A DNA stretch of 64,000 nucleotides from Aedes albopictus (taxonomy: Eukaryota; Arthropoda; Insecta; Diptera; Culicidae). The stretch lies in the NCBI RefSeq assembly GCF_035046485.1, contig NC_085136.1, forward strand, positions 159,204,754 to 159,268,753, given 5' to 3'. A model generated the notes under the pieces. It made no database searches, had not been told where the DNA came from, and worked only from the letters and a program-made list of their open reading frames with translations. This document shows, piece after piece, positions 11,338 to 22,860 of this stretch (position 1 is the stretch's first letter; every line of letters begins with the position of its first letter). The translations under genes and the position numbers were made by a program.

Positions 11338-11689
11338 CTGTAAATTAATAGAAAAAAATATGTAACAGTTTTGTTATAGATTACCATATTATTGAAAGAC
11401 ATATGAATTTGAAACTTCTGAACTTTCTTCAGTCAACAGTTAAGAACATCGTTCATTAGATTGTATTTTGTTCATAAGAGGTAGTCAACGAGGGAACAAA
11501 AAGAAAGCACGATACCAACACTTGTCTAAGTATATACCGCTACTTCTCAATTAACAACATCACTCAGTACGCATTTTATCTTGGCAGCATCTCCGGATGG
11601 AAATGTATTCCTGACGATAGGCTCACTGTCACTTAATTGCTGAAATCGCTGAAGCACAAGTTGGGTGCAGCGTGGCAGATTAAAGGATT
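11338..11689. other. Upstream flank or 5' intron of UNC93-like gene
   Basis: AT-rich non-coding DNA without repeats. It probably holds the first intron and perhaps the promoter of the minus-strand gene, but no TATA box or initiator stands out. Confidence 0.35.
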
Positions 11690-13337
11690 ACGTTCGATGG
11701 ACTGAATAAACATTCGGCACGAAGCCAGGAGTCATTCGTTTCGGTCGAAGCCTGCAACAACGATTTGAAGCGCTACTTCCGTTCCGAAGAGGTCATGTTG
11801 CAGTTCAGATGGACGGACAGCAACGTGTATGCTCTTCGAGTCCAGCATGAACAAGCGCTACTGGGGAGAGGTGATACCTATTTTCAGAATTGTTTACCTT
11901 TGAGAAGTAACCTCAAAACTTTCTAAGAAATCTGGTGGAGTCGCAGCCGGATTTGGTACACCTTCGTGTTTTCGGGAAAGAGCGTTACCTTCATGTCCCG
12001 GATCGGAAGCGTGGCAAGCTGGACAGCAAATCAAAGAAACTCCGTTTTGAGAGCTATTCGACGAGTCACAAAGTCTATCTATTGTGGATTGCGAAAATGA
12101 CCTCTTTGCCATCAGCTGCGGCACGCGCTTCGTGGAATTGGCGAACACTACTTCGTCAGTCGACATCCCGTTGAACGTTGAAGCCAACGGAGAGCAGAGA
12201 GCCTCCCTTGAGGTGAAGATTGGTCTACTGAACCTTGAAAATGAGAATAAGCCTATCCCGAAAGAAACGTCCGAGGGCGATGATGGAGAGCCGCTTAGCT
12301 GGAACCTGTTCGTCGCTCGTAGTACCAGACTCGTGGTGGGACTGCACGGAAGCTTGATGAACACGTTTTTGACTATGCCGCCGCTGGAAACGGCGGGAGA
12401 ACCGTTCGTCGTAAAGAAAACGTTGATGATCAAGGAATGACGGGGCGCTATCCCACTACCGAAACGGTGAAAAAACGTTGGATCGCGGTGGGTGTACACA
12501 GTACAAGCTAAAGCGTGACGAGGAAGGCAACATTGCGAAGCATAAGACTAAAGTTGTGGGCTAAGGATTCTCTCAGAAGCTTGGCGAGGATTTTGATGAT
12601 GTGTTTACACCGATCACTCAACATGCAACGTTCCGTATACTGCTTACCGTTGCATCCATGCGGAAGATAGCGATAAGGCATTTGGAGGTCAACACGGCAT
12701 ATTTGTATCTTGGGCGAGAATACGTCTGCAAACGCAAATGTAGCATCTATAGATTGCATCAGTCCGCTAATCGCGCAGCCGTTCTAGAGAAAAAGTTCGT
12801 GGCACCCTCACAGCGAGATTAGATTGCTGTGAAGAGATTCTTGGGGGTTCTCAACGGCACAATCGACTAAATACATCTACAGTCTACAATTGGGCTCAAG
12901 GAAGATCAGGCATTGCAAGGTTTTTCGGACGCCGACTGGGCCGGTGACATTTAAAGTAACAGGTTAACCTCCGAATTTGCATTCTTGTTAAGTGGCGGAG
13001 CCATGGACAAGTCAATGGCAAGCTAGCATAACTTTCGTGATCTATGGAAGCGGAATAGGTAATCCTCAGTGAAGTCTGCCGGAAGGCGGTCTGGCTAAGG
13101 CAACAGTTGGCGGATTTCAACGAACGACAGAACACGGCTATACTATGGTTCGTGACGACAACCAAGGTTGCAATGCGTTCATATGGATGGAACGTGTCAA
13201 TAGAAGGTCCAGGTACATAGATACAAGGCAGACATTTGAGCAGGAGCCACTGGACCGCTGAAGCACGGTCACTCCCGCAAGATATTGTGTTAGTTGTGTT
13301 AGTTAGAGATCTCGGACACCGCTCATCGAAGAGGAGT
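11690..13337 (+). mobile_element. Ty1/copia retrotransposon remnant (integrase to RNase H)
   Basis: Degenerate copia pol in order: the integrase end (MLFESSMNKRYWGE at about 11830), the post-core segment PDLVHLRVFGKERYLHVP with KSKKLRFESYS at 11941-12063, an acidic linker, RT start (DVFTPITQHATFRILLTVAS at about 12597, then LEVNTAYLY), and RNase H (ALQGFSDADWAGDI at about 12910, FAFLLSGGAM, then the end-of-pol block LKHGHSRKI at about 13257). Stops and frameshifts occur in every domain and the RT YVDD region is deleted. A 3' LTR may begin at TGTTTAGGCACG (13338), but no 5' LTR is visible to confirm it. Confidence 0.82.
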
Positions 13338-13779
13338 GTTTAGGCACGATGAGTTGCTGTCTATATAATACGTAGATTCATTTTTGGCTTCCTCATACCC
13401 TCCTCCCCCTTCGTAGATTTTTCCAATGCCAAATTTTCGAAATTTGGCGGTGCATCCGAGCACCATCATCTCCCGCCCACAGATTACAATTACCATAACA
13501 GCATTGTTGTACCCCCTGTTCAGATACGTTTGACGTTTGTAAGTTAGCTCGCATGGGTCATTTCTCCTAGGAAAATCGATTTGACACTTTGTCATTCTGG
13601 TATGCTATTCCTCCTGGTCGTATCTTCGTCAAGAACAACGATTGATTACATACGTACGGCCATTCTACTCCGTTTTGGTTGACTACAGTAGACGTTCGCT
13701 CGAAGCAAACGCTTTAACTGCAACGCTAACTGTAAGTCCGGTAACTGCAATAATTTCGATCCTGGGTTCGGATCCGACA
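13338..13779. other. Possible copia 3' LTR remnant and unassigned DNA
   Basis: This stretch follows the copia pol remnant directly and begins TGTT, as copia LTRs often do. Without a second LTR copy in the window the assignment is only positional. No gene is seen. Confidence 0.3.
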
Positions 13780-14880
13780 TTGATCGGTCCTTTAGAGATC
13801 CGTTTCAGGTAAACCATTCATTGGTGCATCAGATGGATTATACGACAGCGCCTTGGAAATATTGAGAAAGATTTGCATGATATTCTCATCCGACGTGTAG
13901 GGAATTCCAGATGCAATCAGCTCGTTGTTAAGACCAATATAATTCACATTCCTTCTTTTGATCTCGAGATCATCCCGCACTGCAGCAACAGATCCTGAGA
14001 CTTCCCTGATTTTGGTTTCCCTTTACGTTTTGAGTTTTGACAACTGATGTATCACACCGTCGATACCACAGCGTAACAAAAATTAACTTTTGGTCTGTCT
14101 CAAGAGCAAACTTATGTGTCTCTGACAGATTTTGGGCCGCTGAATCTGAATCCGGGCTCAGATTTGCTCCAACACGTCACAATTTTGAGCTATACCTCAA
14201 TTTATAGGGCAAAATATGCGGTTTTGGGCTTTTTTGACTGCAAGTTATTAAGCATGGAAATATTTTTTTTAATCTATCAAAAGGGTAATTGGTCAATTAA
14301 CATATAAATTAACGACTCATGCTAAATATTTCGTTTTACCAAATCGAATTTGATAGTTTTAAGCGATTTATGTTAGGTACGATATTTCCCATACAAGTCA
14401 CCCTCCAAAAGTTGCATGCAAGTTTTCATACTTACATAAAATGCTTAAATCTATCAAATTTGATTAATTAAAACGAAATATTTTGCATGAGTCGTTAATT
14501 TAGATGTTAATTGACCAATTTACCTTTTGATTGCTTAAAAAAAAATATTTCCATGCTTAATGGCTTGCAGTCAAAAAATCCCAAAATCGCATATTTTGCC
14601 CTATAAATTGAGGTATAGCTCAAAATTGTGACGTGTTGGAGCAAATCTGAGCCCGGATTCGGATTCAGCGTCCCAAAAACCTTCGGAGACACATAAGTTT
14701 GCTCTTGAGACAAAAAAATGTTGCGCTGTGTACTCTGCTCAAACTCCATCTTACAGGCATCAATCTTAGCTTCTATGTCTGACTTCGACTCAGCAAACAT
14801 TTTGCGAATCTTATTTCAGAGGTTGTTGAGAGACTCGATTCGCTCTTCGATTATTTATTTACGTCGCCTTTCGTGTACAA
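13780..14880 (-). mobile_element. Non-LTR ORF1-like remnant split by a foldback MITE
   Basis: Minus-strand segments on both sides of the palindrome at 14097-14711 look like one coiled-coil ORF1: SKSDIEAKIDACKMEFEQST (about 14720-14790) upstream, and RDDLEIKRRNVNYIG then ELIASGIPYTSDENIMQIF (13830-13980) downstream. The ELIVSGIPY...ENL block is typical of LINE ORF1 proteins with a coiled coil and RRM-like part. Both pieces have stops. Clade unassigned. Confidence 0.42.
14097..14711. mobile_element. Long-arm foldback MITE, 615 bp
   Basis: Two arms of about 285 bp are imperfect inverted copies, beginning GTCTCAAGAGCAAACTTATG and ending with its complement. About 45 bp separates them near 14380-14426. 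Each arm carries a poly-A/T run beside GGAAATATTTTTTTT and the motif AACGAAATATTT. No coding capacity. A target duplication is not clear. Confidence 0.82.
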
Positions 14881-15001
14881 TAAAGAAGACGAAGTAGATG
14901 TGGAACGAGTCAGTGGCTAATTGCTTTCTACACTTGACATTTCAGTTTGCTCGTCAATCGATGACATAGAAAACAGTTCAACGATTCTTTTTATTTCGTC
15001 C

Positions 15002-15202
15002 CATAGGCGCCAACTTGTGACGTAGTTGGGGGGGGGGGGCGAAGCTCTCCAAAATTGTACAAAATTCAACTTTTTTAAGCTCAATGCACTAGTTTTCACG
15101 TAAATATGCCTAAACTAGATGAACTGCGTCGAAATTTTACGAATTTGGTTGATTTTGAGAGGCCTCGCCCCCCCCCAACTACGTCACAAGTTGGCGCGTA
15201 TG
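15002..15202. mobile_element. MITE with CATASGCGCC ends and 8-bp TSD, copy 1
   Basis: 201 bp bounded by inverted repeats of about 35 bp: CATAGGCGCCAACTTGTGAC... and CATACGCGCCAACTTGTGAC..., each running into a G-rich tract. It is flanked by perfect 8-bp duplications TTTCGTCC (14994-15001 and 15203-15210), the size made by hAT transposases. A second member with its own 8-bp duplication is at 29255-29388. Confidence 0.88.
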
Positions 15203-15210
15203 TTTCGTCC

Positions 15211-16546
15211 TAATGACATTTTCGATCCAATTAGCTTCTACATGATGTAGTTACTTCGGCCTAATGACATAATGTTGAAATCAACATATATTTGAAGGTT
15301 ATACAAATGGCAATAAACTATACATAGTTTAGTATATATAACAGGATGATTAGAAAAAGTTATGATGTAATTTCAAGCATAAATCAGATTGTTTCTGCCC
15401 AAGTATGCGGCTTTAAAGTGGAATACATGAAATAAACTTGTGATACATGATTCTGTACGAGAAAAGTCGCAAGTATACTATATTTCTCTATCATTTAGTG
15501 CAAGTTTGGGGAGACTTGAATTAAAATGCTACAACAAAACTTGAATTAAAATTTTAGAATCAAAACGTCGAGATGTTAAAACGTCAAAAAATCGAAAAAA
15601 ATCTAAACAAATAATTTTTTTTTTACTCTTACAGGAAACACATGCTTTCACTTTGATGTTTTTTCATGTCGATGTTGTGGTATTCGATGTTTTGTGTTTT
15701 GAAATTTTGTCACTGAATCACTTTTAGAAAGAATCTTTACACGCGATGCCTGGTTTTTTCAATGCCAGAACACATTTTCCATTAAAAACCACAGTTTCTT
15801 CAAGCTCATAAAATTGATCGTTACATAAAAATATATAATAATTCTAAACTCACATCTTATTGGATGTTTCTCTAACATTGTTCTTGAACTAACTGAAGTG
15901 ACACATTAATGATGCCTTTTTTTGAGAATGTTTCTCATTTTCAAACAAAATGTTTCATCAAAAGTTGAACATAAATTCACTTTAAAAAGCAATTTTCACT
16001 AACAGCTATCATCACTAGGTGTCCTAAACACACATTTCACTTTTTACGACACATACTGTACGTTCAGCATTGCCTATCTCAGTCGTTTTTTCTTCTCGAC
16101 ACCTACCTTGTAACTTGAGCAGGAAATCTCGCTGCGTTGCGAGCAACACGGTGTCCAGCTTGATACGTTTTCGATCCAATGCAAACGAAACCGCCGCCAA
16201 ATGCTTCTTCATTTGTATCAAACGTCAAATTACCAACTGATCTACCCGGCCGGAGCGCCCCGTCACATATAAGTAGTTACTTTTGCCACCGAATGCGAAG
16301 GGCGGGTACTTCCCCAGCCATCAGGCTCGTTAGAAACGAGTTACCTAAGTGACCTGACCTGCCGCCACGCGCCGGTCCAAAATTTCCGTCCGTGCGCTTC
16401 GTTTTCAGTCTGTTCCCGATTTTCGGGAACACGGTGAAGTGGCGAGCCCTCTCCAGTGCAATCCAAAGCGAGCTGAACTATTCCGCAGAAAACTGAACAT
16501 CTGATAGGTACCTGGCTGGGACTAGATCGGGCATCATGCACGCACA
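15211..16546. other. AT-rich intergenic DNA; GC-richer patch at 16230-16530
   Basis: No gene is recognised. Between 15211 and 16000 the DNA is AT-rich with weak TTTGATGTTTT-like repeats. The patch from 16230 to 16530 has higher GC and an inverted motif around CGATTTTCGGG; it could be a LINE 5' UTR but shows no coding match. Confidence 0.35.
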
Positions 16547-16548
16547 TA

Positions 16549-17470
16549 CAGGGGATAGACAAAATGATCGGGGCAGGCAAAATTTTCACTTTGCAAAAAA
16601 TGTTCAACTAGCTGTAACTTTTCGAAAAGTGCATCGAATATTCTCAAATTTTTACTGTAAGTTCTTCAACTAGTTGTGAATCAGTGGACAAAATTTGGAA
16701 AAGATCGGACTATTCTTCACGAAGTTATAAAGATTTTTGAAATAGATAAAATTATCCGATAGCCAACTTTGAGCTGTTACACCTCCGAATTCAATGAACC
16801 GATTGCAATGAAATTTTGACCATTCATGACTTATATAATGAACTCTGGAAAACATTTGACTTAACTTGAAATTTTTAACAAGCGAAAAAGTTATAGCGAT
16901 TTAATTTTGTTCACGATTTTTTTACTAAATTGGTCTATTTTTATTATGCATCCCATTACTTTTTCAATTTATTGGCGGCTATGTTGTTACTTTCCTTCAA
17001 AACGCATTTATATATAATTCAATTAGAGGGAAACTAAATGAACTATTATTTGCATCTTGAATTTTGAAACGATGTTGATGTTTTGGATAATTTGGTGTTT
17101 TATTAGAAAAATAATCTAATCGTTATAATTTTCTTCCGTGTTAAGAATATTAAGTTAAGTCAATGGTTTTTCATAGCTCATTATATAAGTCATTAATGGT
17201 CAAAATTTCATTACATTCGATTAATTGAATCCGGAGATATAACAGCTCAAATTTTGCTATCGGATAATTTTACCATTTTCAAAAATCTTTATAACTTCGT
17301 GAAGAATTGTCCGATCTTTTCCAAATTTTTTCCATTGATACACAACTAGTTGAAGAACTTACAGTAAAAATTTGAGAACATTTGATGCACTTTTCGAATA
17401 GTTACAGCTAATTAAACATTTTTAGAAAAGTGAAAATTTTGCCTGTCCCGATCATTTTGTCTATCCCCTG
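16549..17470. mobile_element. TA-flanked long-TIR MITE, 922 bp
   Basis: Inverted repeats begin CAGGGGATAGACAAAATGAT at 16549 and end with the complement at 17470. The arms match imperfectly for about 330 bp (AGTTCTTCAACTAGTTGT, GATCTTTTCCAAA, GAAGTTATAAAGATTTTT are seen in both). TA at 16547-16548 and 17471-17472 fits a Tc1/mariner-type origin. No transposase frame. Confidence 0.82.
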
Positions 17471-17949
17471 TACATTGGGTGACCGTAATTTGGGACACAG
17501 TTTTTACATCAGACACGTTTTGATTGTTTGCCGTGGTCTTCAATGGATTTTGTCTGCCGATTAGGCGTCGACTGACCGGTCAAATCAACAATAACAGTTT
17601 GTGCAGAAAAAAATGATTCATAGTTAGCTTCAAAAACTGAAACACGATAAGTCAAGTTCGCGCAGGTAATTTGTTTCGCTTACTGGTTTTAACGCCAAGC
17701 GGGGTTCATTATGTCATTAACAGATTGTAAACGTGAATAATTTCAAATGTGCCAAATGTGAGTTATCATAAAAACATTACTACTTAATGACTTCAATGGG
17801 ACAAAATCATATCTTATCAATTTAGAATGTGGTAAACCATCGGATCTGGGAGCCGATTTACGCAGTATCAGACGACGTACTAGTACCGGTGAAATGATTC
17901 TTGAGCTAAAGAATGACATCACGTGCAACCTACTGAAACGTTGATGGAG
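17471..17949. other. Intergenic, nothing recognised
   Basis: AT-rich sequence without a supported frame, RNA gene or clear repeat. Confidence 0.4.
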
Positions 17950-18840
17950 GATGTCCTTAGTGAGGGAGATGAGTGCAGTGGAAAAACCTGAATGAGCTCA
18001 CGAATGCGGAAGAATTCGTTATGGCAATGCAGCTACAGTGCCAACGCAGCCGTCCGTTTCTTAGGAAGATGCCCATAAGTCGGCTACTTGTGGTGGACGC
18101 TGAATTGGTGGTGACCCGATTGCGTACAGACCAATTTCTTAGCTGAATACTACCGGACAGCTGTTGAAGCAGATCATTCTTGCACGGCTGTCTGTCTATA
18201 CCGGGAGGCCGGATGACTCTGGGCCAGTTTGGCTTTCGGAAAGAACAATCACCAGTGAACTCTATAAGGTCAGTGTACAAAATGGCCATAAAGTGAAAGG
18301 GAATCCGCTACAGCACGATTGTCATGCTCTGAGATCTGAGCGCATGTGATCGCCAAGATCAACGGAATCTATTTTTACATCTGTAATGGACTTAACTTAC
18401 CCTAATGAAAAACGGTGGTGCTCAGAACGAAGGCCAGTGGTAATTGTGGGTGATTTCAATATCTGGGTTGTGGAATTGGACCTCCATCCTACTCAGACAT
18501 TGATCCTGCTAGAGACATTGATCAAGTTCGACGTCGATTTGGCTAATGTCGGTACTTTAAGAACTGCTTGTTCGACACGATGACGAAGATGCTCGAGAGG
18601 ATCAGCCTCAACAGCATGTTGAGGTACACCGAGGGTGTAGATTGTAGATGGTCTGTCTAGCAACCGGTTCAGCCGCCGGAAGGGGAAGTCGACCGTATAC
18701 GTTATCTGGTCGATTACAAAAACTACCGAGATAGCTCTCAAACGTAATATGAGGAACTCGTTACTACGCAGTGGTGACCCTCGACATTGAGAACGCGTTC
18801 AATAGCGCCAGGTGGTCAGCTATTGCTGGTGCGCTCCGAA
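17950..18840 (+). mobile_element. Scrambled R1/Jockey-type LINE fragments
   Basis: RT-like pieces surround an endonuclease-like piece in the wrong order. RT: QLLKQIILARLSVYT at about 18160. Endonuclease: RRPVVIVGDFNIWVVE then ETLIKFDVDLANVGT at 18430-18560, which normally lies upstream of RT. RT again: YYAVVTLDIENAFNSARW at about 18750. All are broken by stops. Either two truncated LINEs were inserted next to each other or one was rearranged. Confidence 0.65.
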
Positions 18841-19631
18841 GTCTTGGGATATTCAATAGTGGTTTAGAAGCTGACAAACTATATATATAAATTTTGTTTT
18901 GTATTAAATTCAGTTTACATATTTTTCAACAAATCATCTGGCATCTCTGGTTCGAAATGCTTTTGCATAACCTTAGGGGTGCAATAAGGTATCGCATCAT
19001 GTTGATGTTTCTAGAGCACTGGGCAAATCTGGCTGAGACATCGATTTTTGTGAATCGATTTGAATCGATTCAGCGATTTAATCTAATGCTTTGAATCGAT
19101 GTTTTCACATCGATTCGATATCAAAAAATATTACAAAACTATAATATGATTCGTTTGCAGCATGTAGTTCAAGTTCATGGTGTGTTTTATTTGTCTAAAT
19201 AAATTCAATATCAAAATTTGAGATTGCACATCAACCACTTCGTGTATCTGATGTGAAAATGAATATAACGATGAGATAGTGCATTCTGAAAAAAAGAAAA
19301 TTAATAATTTTGAATCGAAAGAAAAATCCTGAGATCCTGAGATTCCCCAGAACTCTGAGAAGTATTCCCATATAGTACTGTGATAAATTCCCGCAGAATC
19401 TTTTAAGAAACTCCTTTAGAATTCTGAAAGGCATTCCTCTAGAATTATAAGACGGATTTGTTCAGAATGCTGAAAATACACCAAAATCCTGAGTGACATT
19501 CTAGAGCATCTAGAAAAGAAAGCAAGACTCTCCCGGTATCTTGGTAGGAAATCTCTCTGAATTTTATTAAGGATTTTCCTAGAGTCTCAAGAGGAATTCT
19601 CTCAGAATCCTGTGATAGATTGTCACAGAAT

Positions 19632-20040
19632 CAGGGATGCCATAAATACAGATGTATCTGTATTGTACATATTTTACGGTGAAGATATGACAAAGACAAA
19701 GACCTCAAATTTTCAAGAGCACATATCTGAAGAACCAAAAGTCGGTTTGTGCTGAAAAGTTGATGGATTGGCTACCCGCTGGTGGTGACCAATCGATCAA
19801 CTTGTCAGCGCAAACTGACATTTGGTTCTTCAGATTTGTGCCCTTGTAGCTTCGTCATATCTTCTTTAAGGTGCTTTAAGCATCCGTACAGATTTCGTAT
19901 TATATGAAATACAGATTTTTGAACTAGAGAGGCTATTTTATTTTTGAATAGGATAAAGATTTTTCACCCAAATTTTGTATGGGATAGAGATTTTTTTAAA
20001 TAGTGATACAGATTTTTCAAAAATGCATCTGGCACCCCTG
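19632..20040. mobile_element. hAT-type MITE, CAGGGRTGCCA ends
   Basis: 409 bp starting CAGGGATGCCA and ending TGGCACCCCTG, with near-matching 8-bp flanks CACAGAAT (19624-19631) and CTCAGAAT (20041-20048). The inside has a large stem made of GATATGAC...AAGAACCAAA...AAGTTGAT and its complement around 19685-19860. Consistent with a non-autonomous hAT. Confidence 0.75.
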
Positions 20041-20720
20041 CTCAGAATCAAAGATAAGCTTTCCCTTGGAATTTTCAAGAATCCTAAGAGGGATTATCCC
20101 AGGACCCTAAATAGCATTATCCCAGAATCCTTAGATGAATTCTCCTAGAATCCTGCGATCCAAGAGCGGTTTTTCCACATTCTAGAGATAAATGCATCTA
20201 AAATACTGAGAGAGATTCTCACAGATGTTCGGATTCCTAGGATAATTCCCCAAGAAAAGAAATGACCCTGAATTCTGAAAAGGGTAGCTTAAATCCCTAA
20301 GAAGGATTACTCCAGAATATTGAGAAAGGTTCCCTCAAAGTACTGGGCGGGATTGCCAAAGAAACCAGAGATATACTCTCACAGAGTTCTGGGAGATAGG
20401 ACTCCAAAATCTTTAAAAGAATTCTCTCAGAATCCTTTAAGTATTCTCCCAGAATTCCCAAAATATGCTGGGTGAAATCCATTAGAATGCTGAGAATAAT
20501 TCTGCCAGAATCCCGAAAGTTATTCCTCAGAATTCTACGAGTGATTCCCCAGCATCTTGAGAGGGATCATAAGAGGGGTAATTCCAGAGAAATATATCTA
20601 AAAACCCAAGAGAGACTTTTCCGAAAATCTGATAAGGATTATCCCTGGAAGAGATTACGAAAACTTCTAGAATGGACTTCCTCATCATCCTCTAGATTCT
20701 CTGGAATTCTGAGAGGTATT

Positions 20721-20764
20721 ATTATTTATTTATTTATCTTTATTAAAGAGATTTTCAGCCGGCG
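20721..20764 (-). mobile_element. 44-bp A-tailed LINE-tail insertion
   Basis: Perfect 15-bp direct repeats ATTCTGAGAGGTATT (20706-20720 and 20765-20779) bracket 44 bp. On the minus strand it reads CGCCGGCTGAAAATCTC, then TTTAATAAAGAT, and ends in (AAAT)n. This is a retrotransposition tail of a family different from the AGAATTAGC insertions. Confidence 0.78.
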
Positions 20765-20923
20765 ATTCTGAGAGGTATTCTCACATAAAACAGAAAATTA
20801 TCGGAGATTCTTGAAAGACATTCCTCTAGAATCTTTGAAAGGGCCCCCTAAGCTTCTGAAAGGGATTGTCACAGAACTGTGAAGGTGATTCCTTTAGAAT
20901 TTAGAATTTAGAATACTTAAAAC

Positions 20924-21167
20924 TAAATAAAAAGAGAAAATCGTGTTAAGTACTATTCCTTTGAATTCCACTAAGAATTTGCATCCTTTGACAGATATGT
21001 ATTTCGACCTCAACTGTAAGGTCGTCTTCAGTGTCTTGTACTTGACTCGACACAAGACACTGAAGACGACCTTACAGTTGAGGTCGAAATACATATCTGT
21101 CAAAGGATGCAAATTCTTAGTGGAATTCAAAGGAACAGTACTTAACACGATTTTCGCTTTTTATTTA
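20924..21167. mobile_element. Near-perfect palindrome, about 244 bp
   Basis: Arms of about 115 bp are almost identical inverted copies (TAAATAAAAAG, AATCGTGTTAAGTACT, TGACAGATATGTATTTCGAC, GACACTGAAGACGACC-type blocks). The loop is about 10 bp near 21045-21055. No coding capacity. The low divergence between arms suggests a recent origin or gene conversion between arms. Confidence 0.82.
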
Positions 21168-21716
21168 TAGATATTCTTCTAACAAGCCCAGGTACATCAT
21201 CATCATACTTTAAACTATTACCACAGAATCTCAAGAAAATCTTACCATAATCTTGTCAGGGATTTTCTCTGATTACTAAGAGGGATTCTTCCCAGAAAGG
21301 GATTTCTGTGAGCAACTGTTCCAGAACACAGAAAACAGAATTCTACTGGAATTCTCAAATAATGCTGAGAAGGATTTCTTCCGAACCCTAAGAGGAATCA
21401 CAAAATCTATGCGAAGAATTCTCCAATAATTAATAATTCTGAAAGAAATTGCCCTAGAATCTTGAAAAATATAGAATCCCAAGGATTTCTCCAGAATCAT
21501 GAGACAAGTTCCCCAGAATCTTGAGAGAAATTTCCTCAGAATCCTGATTGGGATTACCCCAGAAAGCCGAATTTCCAGAGAATCTGGGGAAGAGTACCCG
21601 CAGAATACTGAGTTATATTCCCCCAGAATCTTAAAAGAATCTTACGCAGAATTCTGAGAAAGATTCAAGTGATGCTGTGTGGGGTTCCTCAGAATCCTAC
21701 GAAATATTCCCTCAGA

Positions 21717-21896
21717 GTGGAGCGGATCTGGTGTGATGGTTAGAACACTTGACTATCACACCGAGGACCTGGGATCGAATCCCACTCCCGACAAACTCGC
21801 AAAATGTGAGTTCTTCCTTCGGAACGGAAGTAAATCGTGGGTTCCGAGATGTACTAGCCTAGGGCTAAAAATCTCGTTAAAACAGATAAAAAAAAA
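21717..21896 (+). mobile_element. tRNA-derived SINE, copy 2
   Basis: 180 bp, same family as 4035-4206: A box TGGTGTGATGG, B box GGATCGAATCC, body GTGAGTTCTTCCTTCGGAA, end AAATCTCGTTAAAACAG plus A tail. Direct repeats TCCCTCAGA (21708-21716 and 21897-21905) flank it. It lies inside the degenerate array. Confidence 0.88.
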
Positions 21897-22860
21897 TCCC
21901 TCAGAATTTTGAGAAGAATTTCACCACAATTCTGAGAATGCTGAGTATGATTCTCTAAGAAGGTTGAGAGGAGTTCCTGAGTATGCTGAGATTTCCTCAG
22001 AATTCTGAGCGGAATCCGAAGTGAGGGTCTTCCAGAATCCGTAGAGGAATCAGCCCAGATCATCCAGAAGTTTCGTAGAATCCTGAAAGGGATTTCAATC
22101 TTGATAGGGAACCCTGGTAGGTAATACCCCAAAATCCTGAAATGAATTCCCTTAGAATCCAGGGATTCCCTCGACTTCTGATTGGTATTCCCATATTATA
22201 CTGTTGCGAAAAAATCCTCCAGAATTTTTATAGGGGCTCTTCCATAGTTCTAAGGTTTCCTCTAAACTTCTGTGAGAGATTCCTCCAAAATGCTGAAAAT
22301 TATCACATCAGCATCCTGAGAGACCTTATTCCAGAAAATAGAGAAAAACTTTACCAATAGGAATTCTCCTTGTTTTCTATTAAGGATTTCCCTAGAACAC
22401 TGGGAGAGATTACTCCAGTTTTTTGACATGGATTCTCTCAGAATCTTTAGAGGAATTCTGCCAGTATCCTGAGGGATTTCTTCAGATTCCCGAGATGGAT
22501 TCTCCCGGAATCCTGCGATGGATTCTCTCAGAATCCTGAGAGAAGTTTTTCCTTGGGGATTCTCCCAGAATGCTTAGACGGATATCCCCAGAACTGCCTG
22601 ACAGATTTTTCAAGAATCCTGAGAGAGATTCTCCTAGAGTCGCGAGAGTCATTCTAAAAAAAAAGAAATTTTATATTTTTTGAATCGAAAGAAAAATCGA
22701 ATGTAAAAAAACGATTCAGTCGATTTCGTGGGACTTCAACATCGACTCAAAAAATCGATTAATCGGAACAAAAACAAAAAACATCGATGTTGCGAACATC
22801 GATTCAAAATTGGCCAACGCTATTCTGGACATCCACACGATGAATATTTGATGTTTCTGT

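Larger units (their letters stand above)
19310..22640. repeat. Degenerate array of GAATCCTGAGAGGGATTCT-type units
   Basis: Irregular units of about 20-25 bp built from CAGAATCCTGAGAGG and GATTCTCCC fill most of this interval, interrupted by the hAT MITE at 19632, the 44-bp insertion at 20721, the hairpin at 20924 and the SINE at 21717. Divergence between units is high. Frames in it are repeat artefacts. Confidence 0.75.
19013..22847. mobile_element. Composite hAT-like element with AATCGATT ends
   Basis: An 11-bp direct repeat TTGATGTTTCT occurs at 19002-19012 and 22848-22858. Inside, both ends are rich in AATCGATT/ATCGATGTT motifs (19040-19120 and 22680-22810), and weak inverted ends are visible (GCACTGGGCAAAT against GCGTTGGCCAATT in complement). 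Between them lies a decayed short-period array with four later insertions. The right inverted end sits about 22 bp inside the direct repeat, so the exact border is uncertain. No transposase is seen. Confidence 0.45.

Noticed and set aside
11894..12499. 201-codon minus-strand frame
   Set aside because: It is antisense to the copia remnant, whose integrase and RT motifs are on the plus strand.
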